This document shows, in pieces, positions 7,210-15,987 of a DNA stretch of 33,876 nucleotides. The translations under genes were made by a program, and so were the position numbers. Origin of the DNA: Candidatus Omnitrophota bacterium (GTDB lineage: Bacteria; Omnitrophota; Gorgyraeia; Duberdicusellales; 4484-171). The notes under the pieces were generated by a model, which saw nothing but the letters and a program-made list of their open reading frames with translations, was not told where the DNA came from and did no database searches. Within the stretch, counting starts at the first letter, position 1. The number at the start of each line of letters is the position of its first letter. Where the stretch lies: positions 1 to 33,876 of the forward strand of contig JAHKAJ010000016.1 in assembly GCA_018826075.1 (NCBI GenBank), read 5' to 3'.

Positions 7210-9959
7210 TACTTATCCTCCTTTAGGGCTCTCACGCATCGACTGCAAAGATCCGAATATTGGCTGTCTTTATTGACGGTGTCTGACCAATTCCAACAAC
7301 GCTGGCATTTATCTCCGCCGGCCTTATCGATTAAAATTGAAAACTCACCTTCTTTCAGATCCAACGAAGAAACAATTAATACTTCCCGAAGCGAATCTTG
7401 AAACCGGGAATAGAAATCAAGATCTTTTTTACTACAGGTTATTTTAACTCCGGCTTCCAGGGAGCTACCGATCTTGCCCTGCTCGCGTTTATTTTCTATC
7501 TCCTTTAAAACTTGCGAACGAAGCAGGAGCACTTTTTGCCAATCATCCTCCAAGCTTTTATCGGACAACTCGCTTAAACCGCCAAGGTCAACCGGATCGC
7601 TAAAAACTGAATCTTTTTTATCCGGTTTATTAACCCAAGCCTGATAAGCCTCCTCGGCAGTGAAAGACAGTATTGGCGCTATCAGCTTAAGCAGAAGATC
7701 TAAGATATGGTAAAGAACAAATTGCCCGCTGCGGCGAGCCGGTGAATTTTGAGAGAAAGTATATAGTCTATCTTTAAGAATGTCAAGATAAAAAGAGCTT
7801 AAGTCCAAATTGCAAAAGTTAAAGATCACCTGGCAAGCTTTATAAAACTGGAATTGATCATAAGCTCTGAGGCCTTCTTGGAAAAGGCTCACTGAACGTG
7901 AAAGCATGTACCGGTCAACCCCAAGTAGATCCTGATAGGCCGGGCTGTTGGTTTTAAAGTCAAAATCATGGATATTGCCCATGATGAAACGGATAGTATT
8001 CCTGACCTTTCGATACATATCCACCAACTGCTTGATTATCTCCGGAGAGATCTTGACATCTTCGCTGTAATCGCTGTAGGCTGACCAAAGACGCAGGATT
8101 TCAGCACCATAATCTTTTATTATCTCCTGAGGGGCAATAACATTGCCCAAAGATTTAGACATTTTTTTACCTTCACCGTCAACTACAAAACCATGAGTAA
8201 GTATGGTCTTGTAGGGAGCCTGGTTTTCTTTGGCCACCGACGGGATCAACGAAACCTGAAACCAGCCGCGGTGCTGGTCGCTTCCCTCCAAATAAAGGTC
8301 AGCCGGAAATTGAAGTTGGATCGAACTCTTAAGCACCGCTAAAAAACTAGCCCCTGACTCAAACCAGACATCCAAAATATCATACTGTTTTTTAAACTTC
8401 CTGCCTTGGCATTTAGGACAGGAAAATCCTTGAGGAAGAAACTCCTCTACCCCGAGTTTAAACCAGGAATCAGACCCCTGATCCTTAAAGATTACCGCAG
8501 CCTGTTTAATGACTTGCGGGCTGAGCACAACTTCCTGGCAAGCCTGACATTCTAAAGCCGGTAAAGGTATACCCCAAAGCCTTTGGCGGGACAGGCACCA
8601 ATCCGGACGGGTTAACAGCATGCTACGCATCCTTTCGCGGCCAGATTCAGGAACCCAGTTAACCGAATCTACGCTGGCCAGGGCTTTACGGCGTAGATCT
8701 TTATGCTCGATATTAAGAAACCACTGGTGAGTTGCCCGGAAAATCACCGGTTGTTTACAGCGCCAGCAATGCGGGTAAGAATGGGTCATCTTATGATGGC
8801 GGACTAGAAAATTATTTTCAGCTAATTTTTCCAAAACCAGCTCACTGGCTTGCTTTATGTTTTTACCGCGGAATTCTTCCGGTTCTTGGAATACCCCTTT
8901 ATCGTCAACCGGCATGACTACTTCTAAAGAATATTTTTTAGTAAGCGAAAAGTCTTCCTCTCCATGGCCAGGAGCAATATGCACACAACCTGAACCTTCT
9001 TCCGAAGAAACAAAATCAGCCAAGACCACCGGTAATTTACGATTTAAAAACGGGTGCTTTAACTCCGCTCCTTCAAGATCCCTACCTCTGAATGAGCCCT
9101 TTTGTTTTATTGTTTTCTCTAATTTAGTTTCTAAGTAAGGGATTAAATCCCTAGCCAAGATAACGCTCTTTCCCTGGAAATCAGTTAAACAATATTCAAG
9201 TTCGGGCTGCAGGGCAACTGCAACATTAGAAATAAGAGTCCAAGGGGTAGTCGTCCAAACTAAAAAGTAAACCGGTTTTTTAAACTCTTCCTTAAACAAC
9301 CCTTTATCATCGCTGACCGCAAATAAAAGATAAGTCGAATCTGACTGTTTATCAATGTATTCAACCTCGGCTTCAGCCAAAGCAGTTTCACAGGTAGCGC
9401 ACCAATTCACCGGTTTGCGGCCCCGGTAAATATAACCTTCAGCCGCCAAGTATCCCAGGAGCTCGATCACTGAATGCTCGTAATTCGGGTCTAAAGTAAG
9501 GTAAGGTTTTTCCCAGTCAGAAAATAGGCCTAAACGAATGAAGTCCTTAGTCTGCAGTTTTACAAACTTTAAGGCATAATTTCTCGCCTTTTTGCGAAAA
9601 TCAACCACATCCACGTCATGCTTGGTAAGGGCAAGCTCCTTAAACAGCTGATGCTCAACCGGAAGCCCGTGGCAGTCCCAGCCGACCACAAACGGACAGT
9701 CAAAACCACGCAGGATTTTATATTTAACGGTTATATCTTTAAGGATTTTATTTAAAGCGTGGCCGATATGGATCAACCCGTTGGCATAAGGCGGGCCGTC
9801 ATGAAGTATAAATTTAGGGCAGCCTTTACGCTTCTGGCCTAAAGCAAAATAAATCTTTGATTTTTCCCAGGCGGCTATTATTTTTGGCTCCAAGACAGCA
9901 AGATTAGCCTTCATCGAAAAATCAGTCTTAGGCAGATTAAGTGTCTCTTTATAACTCAT
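7209..9959 (-). CDS. ileS: Isoleucyl-tRNA synthetase
   Basis: The 916-residue product is a full-length bacterial class I synthetase. HIGH is at residues 64-67 (PPYANGLIHIGHALN), the editing domain follows (FLVWTTTPWTLISN), KMSKS is near residue 600 (GEGKKMSKSLGNV), and the C-terminal zinc finger CQRCWNW...CSRC is present. It charges tRNA-Ile and edits mischarged Val. It starts one base after the pfkB-family stop and ends in a TAATG overlap with the DksA/TraR-type gene. Confidence 0.98.
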   Translation of the reverse strand: MSYKETLNLPKTDFSMKANLAVLEPKIIAAWEKSKIYFALGQKRKGCPKFILHDGPPYANGLIHIGHALNKILKDITVKYKILRGFDCPFVVGWDCHGLPVEHQLFKELALTKHDVDVVDFRKKARNYALKFVKLQTKDFIRLGLFSDWEKPYLTLDPNYEHSVIELLGYLAAEGYIYRGRKPVNWCATCETALAEAEVEYIDKQSDSTYLLFAVSDDKGLFKEEFKKPVYFLVWTTTPWTLISNVAVALQPELEYCLTDFQGKSVILARDLIPYLETKLEKTIKQKGSFRGRDLEGAELKHPFLNRKLPVVLADFVSSEEGSGCVHIAPGHGEEDFSLTKKYSLEVVMPVDDKGVFQEPEEFRGKNIKQASELVLEKLAENNFLVRHHKMTHSYPHCWRCKQPVIFRATHQWFLNIEHKDLRRKALASVDSVNWVPESGRERMRSMLLTRPDWCLSRQRLWGIPLPALECQACQEVVLSPQVIKQAAVIFKDQGSDSWFKLGVEEFLPQGFSCPKCQGRKFKKQYDILDVWFESGASFLAVLKSSIQLQFPADLYLEGSDQHRGWFQVSLIPSVAKENQAPYKTILTHGFVVDGEGKKMSKSLGNVIAPQEIIKDYGAEILRLWSAYSDYSEDVKISPEIIKQLVDMYRKVRNTIRFIMGNIHDFDFKTNSPAYQDLLGVDRYMLSRSVSLFQEGLRAYDQFQFYKACQVIFNFCNLDLSSFYLDILKDRLYTFSQNSPARRSGQFVLYHILDLLLKLIAPILSFTAEEAYQAWVNKPDKKDSVFSDPVDLGGLSELSDKSLEDDWQKVLLLRSQVLKEIENKREQGKIGSSLEAGVKITCSKKDLDFYSRFQDSLREVLIVSSLDLKEGEFSILIDKAGGDKCQRCWNWSDTVNKDSQYSDLCSRCVRALKEDK

Positions 9960-9960
9960 A

Positions 9961-10860
9961 TTAGAATGCGGTGTATTGTTTAAATTTCTTCAGCCGCTGT
10001 TTGACTTGGCTGATAGTCACCTTGGCTAAGCGGTCTATACTAAAAGCCTCAACCGTAAAAGTAGCCACCACATTGGCATAGATAACGGCTTTGCGCAATA
10101 CCGCCTGGTTTATCTTTCCTGATTTAGCCAGATAACCGATAAAAGCTCCGGCAAAACTGTCACCGGCTCCGGTAGGGTCATAAACCGATTCTAAAAGATA
10201 GGCCGGAGCGGTAAAAATATTATTTTTTGAAAACATGATCACTCCGTGTTCTCCTTTTTTCACTACCACTACCTTAGGGCCACTTTTGAGTATTTTTTTT
10301 CCGGCCTTAACCAGATTGGCTTCCGAAGTAAGCTGCTTGGCTTCGGAAGCGTTAAGAAAAAAAATATCCACTTTTTTTAAGAGTTTGAGCAACTGCCCGG
10401 GCTTTGAACTTATCCAATGGTTCATAGTGTCAGAAGCAACCAACTGAGGCCTTTTTATCTGGGCTAAAACTTTTTCCTGTAAAACCGGGTCGATATTGGC
10501 TAAAAATACGTAACGGCTTTTTTTATAGCTTTCGGGTATTTTCGGATTAAAATCAGCAAAAACATTCAAATCAGTAGTTAAAGTTTTCGGGTCGGAAAAA
10601 TCCCAACCATATTCACCTTCCCAGTAGAAAGTCTTACCGGGCGCCTGCTTGAGCCCCAGGATATCAATACCTTTCTTCCGAAAAAGATCCAGGTAGCGGC
10701 TGGGAAAATCCCGGCCGACTACTGCCACTAAATTTACCGGGCTGAAGATCCGGGCAGCCATAGAAAAATAAGTAGCTGAACCGCCAAGGACTTTGCGAGC
10801 CTCTCCGAAAGGAGTCTTGATAGTATCAAAAGCTACTGAACCAACGACTAAAATACTCAT
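9961..10860 (-). CDS. PfkB-family sugar/nucleoside kinase
   Basis: The 299-residue product is a ribokinase-fold kinase. It has the N-terminal GGSATYFSMAARI segment that positions substrate, and the DPTGAGDSFAGAFIGYLA signature with the anion hole and the catalytic Asp. Substrate cannot be assigned from sequence. The neighbour mtnP, one base upstream, suggests a nucleoside or a sugar arising from methylthioadenosine salvage (adenosine-kinase-like), but this is inference. It sits between mtnP and ileS in a tightly packed operon. Confidence 0.9.
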   Translation of the reverse strand: MSILVVGSVAFDTIKTPFGEARKVLGGSATYFSMAARIFSPVNLVAVVGRDFPSRYLDLFRKKGIDILGLKQAPGKTFYWEGEYGWDFSDPKTLTTDLNVFADFNPKIPESYKKSRYVFLANIDPVLQEKVLAQIKRPQLVASDTMNHWISSKPGQLLKLLKKVDIFFLNASEAKQLTSEANLVKAGKKILKSGPKVVVVKKGEHGVIMFSKNNIFTAPAYLLESVYDPTGAGDSFAGAFIGYLAKSGKINQAVLRKAVIYANVVATFTVEAFSIDRLAKVTISQVKQRLKKFKQYTAF

Positions 10861-10861
10861 G

Positions 10862-11722
10862 TTATTTTAAATACTTACCGATAATGATCCCTAGATCTTT
10901 TTTAACCTTTTCCGGAATAAATTCCCGGCGGGTGATCAACGAATGTTCCAAAGCTTTGCCGCAAGTACAGGGCCGCTGCTGATCTAAAAGCAGTATCAAT
11001 TCACGCAGGATTTTTTTAGAGTTATCCACATTTTTCATCAGGTTATTTAAAATCACCTCTACGGTAACGCTGTCATGATCGGGATGCCAGCAGTCATAGT
11101 CGGTAACTGCGGCCAGGCTGACATAACAAATCTCAGCTTCCCGGGCCAGGCGGGCTTCAGCCATGTTAGTCATTCCGATGATATCCATGCCCCAACTGCG
11201 GTAAAGATTTGACTCAGCCAGAGTCGAGAACTGCGGCCCTTCCATGTTGAGATAAGTCCCTCCCTGGTGGGCTTTGACTCCGGCCTGGTCAGCGGCTTGC
11301 TTAGCTTTCTGCGACAAATGCGGGCATACCGGATGGGCAAAACTGATATGGGCCACCAGTCCCTGATCAAAAAAACTATATTTCCTGGCTTGGTTAGTCC
11401 GATCAACAAACTGATCGGGAATCACAAAATCCAGAGGTTTTAAATTTTCTTTCAAAGAACCGCAGGCCGAAACCGAGATGATCTTTTCAACACCCAGTTT
11501 TTTCATCCCGTAGATATTGGCCCGGTAATTGATCTGGCTGGGGTTGATCTGATGATGCCGACCGTGGCGGGGTAAAAAAACCAATTCTTTTCCCTGCAGC
11601 TGGGCAACAATAAACGGTGCTGAAGCCGGGCCAAAAGGCGTATCCACCTCTGTCTGTTCGATCTTTTTAACTCCTTCTAACTCATAGACTCCGCTTCCGC
11701 CGATAATTCCTATTCTGCTCAT
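10862..11722 (-). CDS. mtnP: S-methyl-5'-thioadenosine phosphorylase
   Basis: The 286-residue protein matches the MTAP branch of the PNP/MTAP family. Visible blocks are GIIGGSGVYEL, FLPRHGRHHQINPSQINYRAN (phosphate-binding His), SACGSL, NMEGPQFSTLAES, IIGMTNMAEARLAREAEICY and VTDYDCWH. It splits methylthioadenosine to adenine and methylthioribose-1-phosphate, a by-product route of polyamine and SAM metabolism. Its ATG overlaps the proC stop by four bases (ATGA), and a pfkB-family kinase follows after one base. Confidence 0.95.
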   Translation of the reverse strand: MSRIGIIGGSGVYELEGVKKIEQTEVDTPFGPASAPFIVAQLQGKELVFLPRHGRHHQINPSQINYRANIYGMKKLGVEKIISVSACGSLKENLKPLDFVIPDQFVDRTNQARKYSFFDQGLVAHISFAHPVCPHLSQKAKQAADQAGVKAHQGGTYLNMEGPQFSTLAESNLYRSWGMDIIGMTNMAEARLAREAEICYVSLAAVTDYDCWHPDHDSVTVEVILNNLMKNVDNSKKILRELILLLDQQRPCTCGKALEHSLITRREFIPEKVKKDLGIIIGKYLK

Positions 11723-12549
11723 TTTTTAGCCAACTCCTTTGCCCTTTTCAAGGCCGCTTTTACAGCCTCATTAAGAGAGCCTCCTTTAGATAAGACTTTC
11801 AATCCAGCTTCAGTGGTGCCGCCCCTAGAAACAACCTGCTGCTTAAGTTCAGCCGCTTTTAGCTTTGAAACTTTAAACATTGCCAGTGATCCTCTTAAGG
11901 TAACTTCGCTTAAAATTATTGCCTGAGTTTTTTTAAAGCCAACTGCTTCAGCGGCTTTTTGTAAAGCAATTTTAAAATCTTTTATCAGAGCGGCCGGAAT
12001 CTTTCCGGTAATTTTTCGTGATTCTAAATAATGATAAAAATACCCGGGCCCGCTTCCGGAAACAGCTGTCGCCGCGTCAAGCATGGTTTCCTTAATGATA
12101 AGGGTGCAGCCTAAGCAGCTAAAAATATTTTTGGCAAAATTTAAGTCCTTAGTCGTAGCCAAGCGCCCGGAACATAAACAAGACATTCCCTTGCCGATTT
12201 TTGCCGGTAAATTTGGCATTACCCTTATGACCTTTGCCATCCCCAGGCGCCGTTCAATATATCCGGTAGGGATACCGGCAGCGATCGAAATAATTAATTT
12301 ACCCTTAGCTAAACCTTTGATTTTTTTAAGCAGCGGCGCAAAATCCTGCGGTTTTACTGCCAAAATGATTGCTTCGGTTTTCAGTAATAAATCCTGCGGG
12401 CTCTTAGCCTTGCTTGCCGCCTTAACCAGCCTGGTTTTACCTTTATCCTGGTCAAAAACAATCAACGGATAAATACCTTCCAGGCGCCCGGCCAAGGCAG
12501 CCCCCATATTGCCAAAACCAATTATGCCTACAGGCTTTTTTACCTTCAT
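11719..12549 (-). CDS. proC: Pyrroline-5-carboxylate reductase
   Basis: The 276-residue protein has the Rossmann NAD(P)-binding start VGIIGFGNMGAALA, IRVMPNLPAKIGKGM, the SGSGPGYFYHYLE segment and the C-terminal SRGGTTEAGLKVL block of P5C reductase, which makes proline. Full length for the family. It is the first gene of the run proC-mtnP-pfkB-ileS-dksA/traR-lspA-rluD. A possible promoter lies at 12561-12589; there is no clear ribosome site before the ATG. Confidence 0.95.
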   Translation of the reverse strand: MKVKKPVGIIGFGNMGAALAGRLEGIYPLIVFDQDKGKTRLVKAASKAKSPQDLLLKTEAIILAVKPQDFAPLLKKIKGLAKGKLIISIAAGIPTGYIERRLGMAKVIRVMPNLPAKIGKGMSCLCSGRLATTKDLNFAKNIFSCLGCTLIIKETMLDAATAVSGSGPGYFYHYLESRKITGKIPAALIKDFKIALQKAAEAVGFKKTQAIILSEVTLRGSLAMFKVSKLKAAELKQQVVSRGGTTEAGLKVLSKGGSLNEAVKAALKRAKELAKK

Positions 12550-12560
12550 CAGAGTGGCTT

Positions 12561-12589
12561 ACCCTATCATAAAAACCAAGCAGTGTCAA
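12561..12589 (-). promoter_or_regulatory. Candidate promoter of the proC-to-rluD operon
   Basis: On the minus strand a perfect TTGACA is followed after 17 bases by TAGGGT, a weak -10. A better -10 (TATGAT) overlaps the spacer but is only 12 bases from the TTGACA. The -35 is convincing; the exact -10 is not. Confidence 0.4.
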
Positions 12590-12659
12590 CGAAAACATAG
12601 CCAAAACCGAAGGCAATTTAAAGGTAGCTAAAAAAAATATACACAATAAACCAAAAAAC

Positions 12660-12668
12660 TGGTATAAT
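12660..12668 (+). promoter_or_regulatory. Extended -10 promoter of the CARDB gene
   Basis: TGGTATAAT is an extended -10 element 15 bases before the ATG at 12684. It predicts a leader of only about nine bases, and none of those bases resembles a Shine-Dalgarno. Confidence 0.55.
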
Positions 12669-12683
12669 ATCTATCAAACGATT

Positions 12684-13862
12684 ATGAAAACGAACAAACC
12701 TCTAACTATCGCTGCCCTGATTTTAATTTACTTAATGACCGCCTCTTCAACTTCGGCCAAAAACCTGCTGCCCAAACGTTTAATGACCGAAACCAAAGAA
12801 TTTTACGAAAATCAAATAACCCCTGAAGATAAAGCCTTTCTTGACCAACTCCAGGCTACCCTAATCGCTCTTTCTGAGATTAACCAGGGCACCCTGGATT
12901 TGTTTAATTCCAGTTTTCCGGCCGGAACAAAACATTACCGAAGAGTTACCAGAAACATCCGAGGCGCCGCCAGAAAAATAAACTCTAAACTACTGGGGGT
13001 AAATAAACCAATCGCCCGGTTGGAAGAATTTGTAAAAACCTATCTTGGGGAAAATTCCGAGGTTCTCCAAACCTTGCGTTCTCTAACCCTTGATTATTTA
13101 ATTTCTGAGGAAATTACTAAATATATAGATTCCGGATCAAAAAGTACCGTTTACGCCGAAGGCGCCTACCATTATTACAATCTTTGCGCTGAATCTTTTG
13201 AAAACGGTTATGGGGCGAATTTTCAGGAACTGTTCAAAGATAGCGCCGATAATTATAGCCGGCTTAGCGAATTAGCCCGGCTGCATCAAATAAAAAAGTT
13301 AAACAGCGCATTTATCGCCTCCAGCGGCCAAGTCGAAACAGCAATCAGTTTAATCGGTAACCGAATAGTAAATAAAATCGAGTTAAGTAACCGGTCTTGG
13401 GCAAAACAGGCAATAACCAATGCTTTGGATATTCTTCAAAAACAATTATTATTAAATCGGCAGCTCAACATGGCTTTGCTCGAAAAATTCAAGGAAATCC
13501 CTCTGCCGCACCAGGCCCGCTTGCCTGATCTTACGGTTTCTTCGATTGAAATAGTTTTGCCGCCTAAAATAAAAAAAGGCACCATAATAAAGGTGATTGC
13601 TGAAATTAAAAATGAAGGCGATTTGGCTGCTGACCGTTCAAGGGTCTTGATGATTTTTCCGGAAGGATTTAAAAAGGCTCGCCCGGTGCCCAAACTCCTA
13701 CCCCAGGAAAGCGTTAAGGTCGTCTGGCGCTATAAGGTACGCCGCAAAGGCGACCATGATTTTAATGCCGTCGTTAACTATGACCGCCGGGCCTGGGAAG
13801 CAAACACCGATAACAATACCACCTGCAGGACACTGTTAATACCCCGCTGCAGCCCTCTTTAG
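12684..13862 (+). CDS. Secreted protein with C-terminal CARDB-type domain
   Basis: The 392-residue protein has a Sec signal peptide (about residues 1-25, ending ASSTSA). A largely helical middle of about 250 residues of no known family to me follows. The C-terminal part (about residues 283-385) has the beta-rich CARDB pattern: LPDLTVSSIEI, KGTIIKVIAEIKNEGDLAA and DHDFNAVVNYDRRAWEANTDNN. CARDB domains are immunoglobulin-like adhesion modules of exported proteins. It is one of the few plus-strand genes, with its own extended -10 promoter and almost no leader, and converges on the thioredoxin-like gene with five bases between the stops. Function is unknown. Confidence 0.8.
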   Translation: MKTNKPLTIAALILIYLMTASSTSAKNLLPKRLMTETKEFYENQITPEDKAFLDQLQATLIALSEINQGTLDLFNSSFPAGTKHYRRVTRNIRGAARKINSKLLGVNKPIARLEEFVKTYLGENSEVLQTLRSLTLDYLISEEITKYIDSGSKSTVYAEGAYHYYNLCAESFENGYGANFQELFKDSADNYSRLSELARLHQIKKLNSAFIASSGQVETAISLIGNRIVNKIELSNRSWAKQAITNALDILQKQLLLNRQLNMALLEKFKEIPLPHQARLPDLTVSSIEIVLPPKIKKGTIIKVIAEIKNEGDLAADRSRVLMIFPEGFKKARPVPKLLPQESVKVVWRYKVRRKGDHDFNAVVNYDRRAWEANTDNNTTCRTLLIPRCSPL

Positions 13863-13867
13863 AACAA

Positions 13868-14320
13868 TCAATCTTTTCCGAATATACTGGTAAGCATTTC
13901 CTGATTAAAAAAGTGGGTTGTTTTGACCAGTTCGCCGTTTTTTAGAAATATATAGGTAGGAATACCGATAATATTGAATTTACGGGCAATAAAAACCTTC
14001 TGGTCTAAAATGATTTTTTCCCGTATGCAAGGTTTAAACTTTTTACTCTCGGCATATTTCTCAACCTGCGGTGTTTTATCGCCGATATTTATAAAAAACA
14101 CCTCGGCATCGCTAAAGTATTCACATTCTCGGGAAACCCGCTCTAATTCCTGACGGCAGTAGGGGCACCAGACTGCCCAGGCAAAAAGGACCACTTTAGG
14201 CCTCTGAACCAACTCTTGATAGGTTATTTTTTCTCCGGTCAAAGTTAAAAAATCTTCGGCTCTTGCCGAAACAAAACAAAACCATAAACCAATAAGTAAA
14301 ATAGCGATTATTTTTTTCAT
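13868..14320 (-). CDS. Exported TlpA-like thioredoxin with CPYC centre
   Basis: The start ATG at 14320 gives the signal peptide MKKIIAILLIGLWFCFVSARA; a longer frame upstream is an overlap with the ccdA-like gene. The rest is a thioredoxin fold of about 125 residues with active site WCPYCRQEL and the cis-proline segment IIGIPTYIF. It probably acts as a membrane-linked or periplasmic thiol reductase, taking electrons from the CcdA-like protein encoded just upstream. The ATG and the ccdA-like stop overlap as ATGA. CPYC, rather than the commoner CxPC of TlpA proteins, is unusual but seen in glutaredoxins. Confidence 0.87.
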   Translation of the reverse strand: MKKIIAILLIGLWFCFVSARAEDFLTLTGEKITYQELVQRPKVVLFAWAVWCPYCRQELERVSRECEYFSDAEVFFINIGDKTPQVEKYAESKKFKPCIREKIILDQKVFIARKFNIIGIPTYIFLKNGELVKTTHFFNQEMLTSIFGKD

Positions 14321-15024
14321 CTGACTAAATTTATGAATTTTATTAGAAAATAGGCTCCACTGACCACCAGCGCTGACCCGGAGATTTTTTTCATTGCTAA
14401 AAGCCAAAGCCCCTGTTTAGGTAATTTTTTAATCAGCCCGGTAAAAGTCCCTAAAACGATGAGTAGAACCCCATAACCCAGGGAAAAAATAAAAAGGGCT
14501 GCTGCTCCGTAAGCAACGTTTCGTTTGAGAGAAATCAGGCTTAAAATTGCTCCAAGAACCGGAAAGTTACAGGGGATTATCCCTAAGCCGCTGACCGCCC
14601 CCAAAATGAAAATTGAAAACAAATCCTTTCTTCTAGAGGCGTCATAATTAAAAGAAAAAAATGGGATATTCACAGTAATCCCTTTAAGCAAAATAAAGCC
14701 TAAACTAAAAAAAATCAATGCCAAAATCAGGTAAGTAGCCGGATTAACAAAAAACATCCCCAGGAATCTTCCAGTTAATGCTGAGATCACGCCTAAAACG
14801 GTATAAACTGAAGCTATCCCCAAAACAAATACCAAACTTATCGAGAAACTCTTCAAGCGTGTTGAGGCAGCTTCTGCTCCGATGATCCCCAGAGTAATCG
14901 GAATCAATGGATAGATGCAGGCGGAAAAACTTACCAGTAACCCGGCTAAAAAACTGGCAGCCAGCCCTAGGCCGGGTGAACTGTTAAATATTTTTTCTAA
15001 ATTGATTAAAAGTTGTTCAGCCAC
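14317..15024 (-). CDS. CcdA/DsbD-type membrane electron carrier
   Basis: The 235-residue protein has about six membrane segments and the two redox cysteines of the CcdA/DsbD transmembrane family, in SACIYPLIPITLG and GLGIIPCNFPVLG. It would carry reducing equivalents from cytoplasmic thioredoxin across the membrane to the thioredoxin-like protein encoded next. The size fits CcdA rather than full DsbD. Its ATG overlaps the cutA stop by 8 bases. Confidence 0.9.
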   Translation of the reverse strand: MAEQLLINLEKIFNSSPGLGLAASFLAGLLVSFSACIYPLIPITLGIIGAEAASTRLKSFSISLVFVLGIASVYTVLGVISALTGRFLGMFFVNPATYLILALIFFSLGFILLKGITVNIPFFSFNYDASRRKDLFSIFILGAVSGLGIIPCNFPVLGAILSLISLKRNVAYGAAALFIFSLGYGVLLIVLGTFTGLIKKLPKQGLWLLAMKKISGSALVVSGAYFLIKFINLVR

Positions 15025-15334
15025 TGCTTTCCTTAATCAGCCATGAAAAGTATTTCTTGTTTATTTTGTCTATTTTAAAAGCAATGATTTCTGGCACTAT
15101 ATAGGGATGTATCGATTTAATTAGCTTTTCTAACTTAGAAAAATTAGAATTTTTAGTCTTAATCACTAAAAGCGCTTCTTTAGCGGTGTCGATTTTTCCC
15201 TGCCACCAAAAAAATGACTCAACCCCCTTGATCAGGTTTACACAGGCACAAAGTTTCTTCTCAAGAAGTTTACGGATAAAAACCTTGGCTTTGGCTGCCG
15301 GAATAGTCACCAGGATTATCAAACCATTTTCCAA
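15017..15334 (-). CDS. cutA: CutA1 divalent-cation tolerance protein
   Basis: The 105-residue protein is a typical CutA1, a small trimeric protein with a ferredoxin-like fold: VTIPAAKAKVFIRKLLEKKLCACVN (seen as VTIPAAKA and LCACVN), SFFWWQGKI, EALLVIKTK and HPYIVPEIIAF. It is associated with copper and divalent-metal tolerance, although its mechanism is not settled. The start is a TTG at 15334, supported by GGAGG five bases before it; the nearby ATG is out of frame. Confidence 0.92.
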   Translation of the reverse strand: MENGLIILVTIPAAKAKVFIRKLLEKKLCACVNLIKGVESFFWWQGKIDTAKEALLVIKTKNSNFSKLEKLIKSIHPYIVPEIIAFKIDKINKKYFSWLIKESSG

Positions 15335-15356
15335 TTATTCCTCCTTGGATAAAGAT

Positions 15357-15827
15357 TCAGCTAACTTTTTTTAATAACTCGACAAACCTTTCGGCTAACC
15401 GGCGGCAATTATCCTGGCAACGTTTATCTATGCTGCCGATAGCTACCGGCCCATAATGGTCGCCGCGGGGATCCCCCTGAATAATCATCCCGTGGATAAG
15501 CATTGCTTCTAAAATACTTAAAACCGTGGTCTCATTGCCTCCGGCGATATTGGCTGCCGAAGAAAAAGCTGCACCGACTTTTCCGTCTAAGCGGCCATGA
15601 AAAGTAACTGTTTTGTCAAAAAGTTCTTTTATCGGAGCAGCCAAAGTCCCGTAATATGTAGGCGAACCGACGATTATACCGTCATAGTTTAACAAAGCCT
15701 CAGGGTTAATTTCTGAAACCGAAAAAAGATCCGCCTCTAGCCCTTTATTTTTTAACTCCTCAAAGATCACCTCAGCCATCTTCTTGGTTGTACCGCTGCG
15801 CGAATAATAAATAACTATTGCTTTCAT
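15357..15827 (-). CDS. WrbA-like flavodoxin / NAD(P)H:quinone oxidoreductase family
   Basis: The 156-residue protein has the flavodoxin FMN-phosphate loop YYSRSGTTKKMAE, GSPTYYGTLAAPIKELFD, and the WrbA-like GGNETTVLSILEAMLIHGM block. It should bind FMN and act in two-electron quinone reduction or as a redox carrier. The ATG at 15827 has a GAGAGG site about six bases upstream. It lies 22 bases after cutA in transcription-opposite order (upstream of it) and may be cotranscribed with cutA, ccdA-like and the thioredoxin gene. Confidence 0.87.
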   Translation of the reverse strand: MKAIVIYYSRSGTTKKMAEVIFEELKNKGLEADLFSVSEINPEALLNYDGIIVGSPTYYGTLAAPIKELFDKTVTFHGRLDGKVGAAFSSAANIAGGNETTVLSILEAMLIHGMIIQGDPRGDHYGPVAIGSIDKRCQDNCRRLAERFVELLKKVS

Positions 15828-15856
15828 TTCTTACCTCTCTGATTTTACTGTAAAAC

Positions 15857-15979
15857 CGCGCCCAGCAGGATTTGAACCCACAACCCTCTGGTCCGAAGCC
15901 AGATGCTCTATCCAATTGTTGAGCACCTTAATGTAACTATTCAGCGAAATCCCGTCTACTGACGGGAAGCTACGGGCGC
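15857..15979 (-). tRNA. tRNA-Arg(TCG) interrupted in the D-arm by 49 nt
   Basis: On the minus strand GCGCCCGTAGCT (15979-15968) is the 5' part of a tRNA-Arg. Then come 49 extra bases (15967-15919), and then the rest of the tRNA from CAATTGGATAGAGC on, with anticodon loop CTTCGGA (anticodon TCG), an intact anticodon stem, a T-loop TTCAAAT and the 3' acceptor strand TGGGCGC, which pairs with GCGCCCG through six Watson-Crick pairs and one G-T pair. Removing exactly 49 bases restores a 74-base tRNA very like the intact tRNA-Arg(ACG) at 16556-16629. The insert opens with a 7-bp hairpin (15950-15967). It may be a pseudogene or a gene that needs splicing; the sequence alone does not decide. Confidence 0.65.
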
Positions 15980-15987
15980 TAACCGGT

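Noticed and set aside
14321..14407. Extended N-terminus of the thioredoxin-like protein
   Set aside because: A signal peptide starts at ATG 14320 in an ATGA overlap with the ccdA-like stop; the upstream part is overlap only.
15919..15967. The 49-nt insert in tRNA-Arg as a group I or archaeal-type intron
   Set aside because: Too short for a self-splicing intron and no bulge-helix-bulge motif was recognised at the borders; kept only as an interrupted gene of open meaning.
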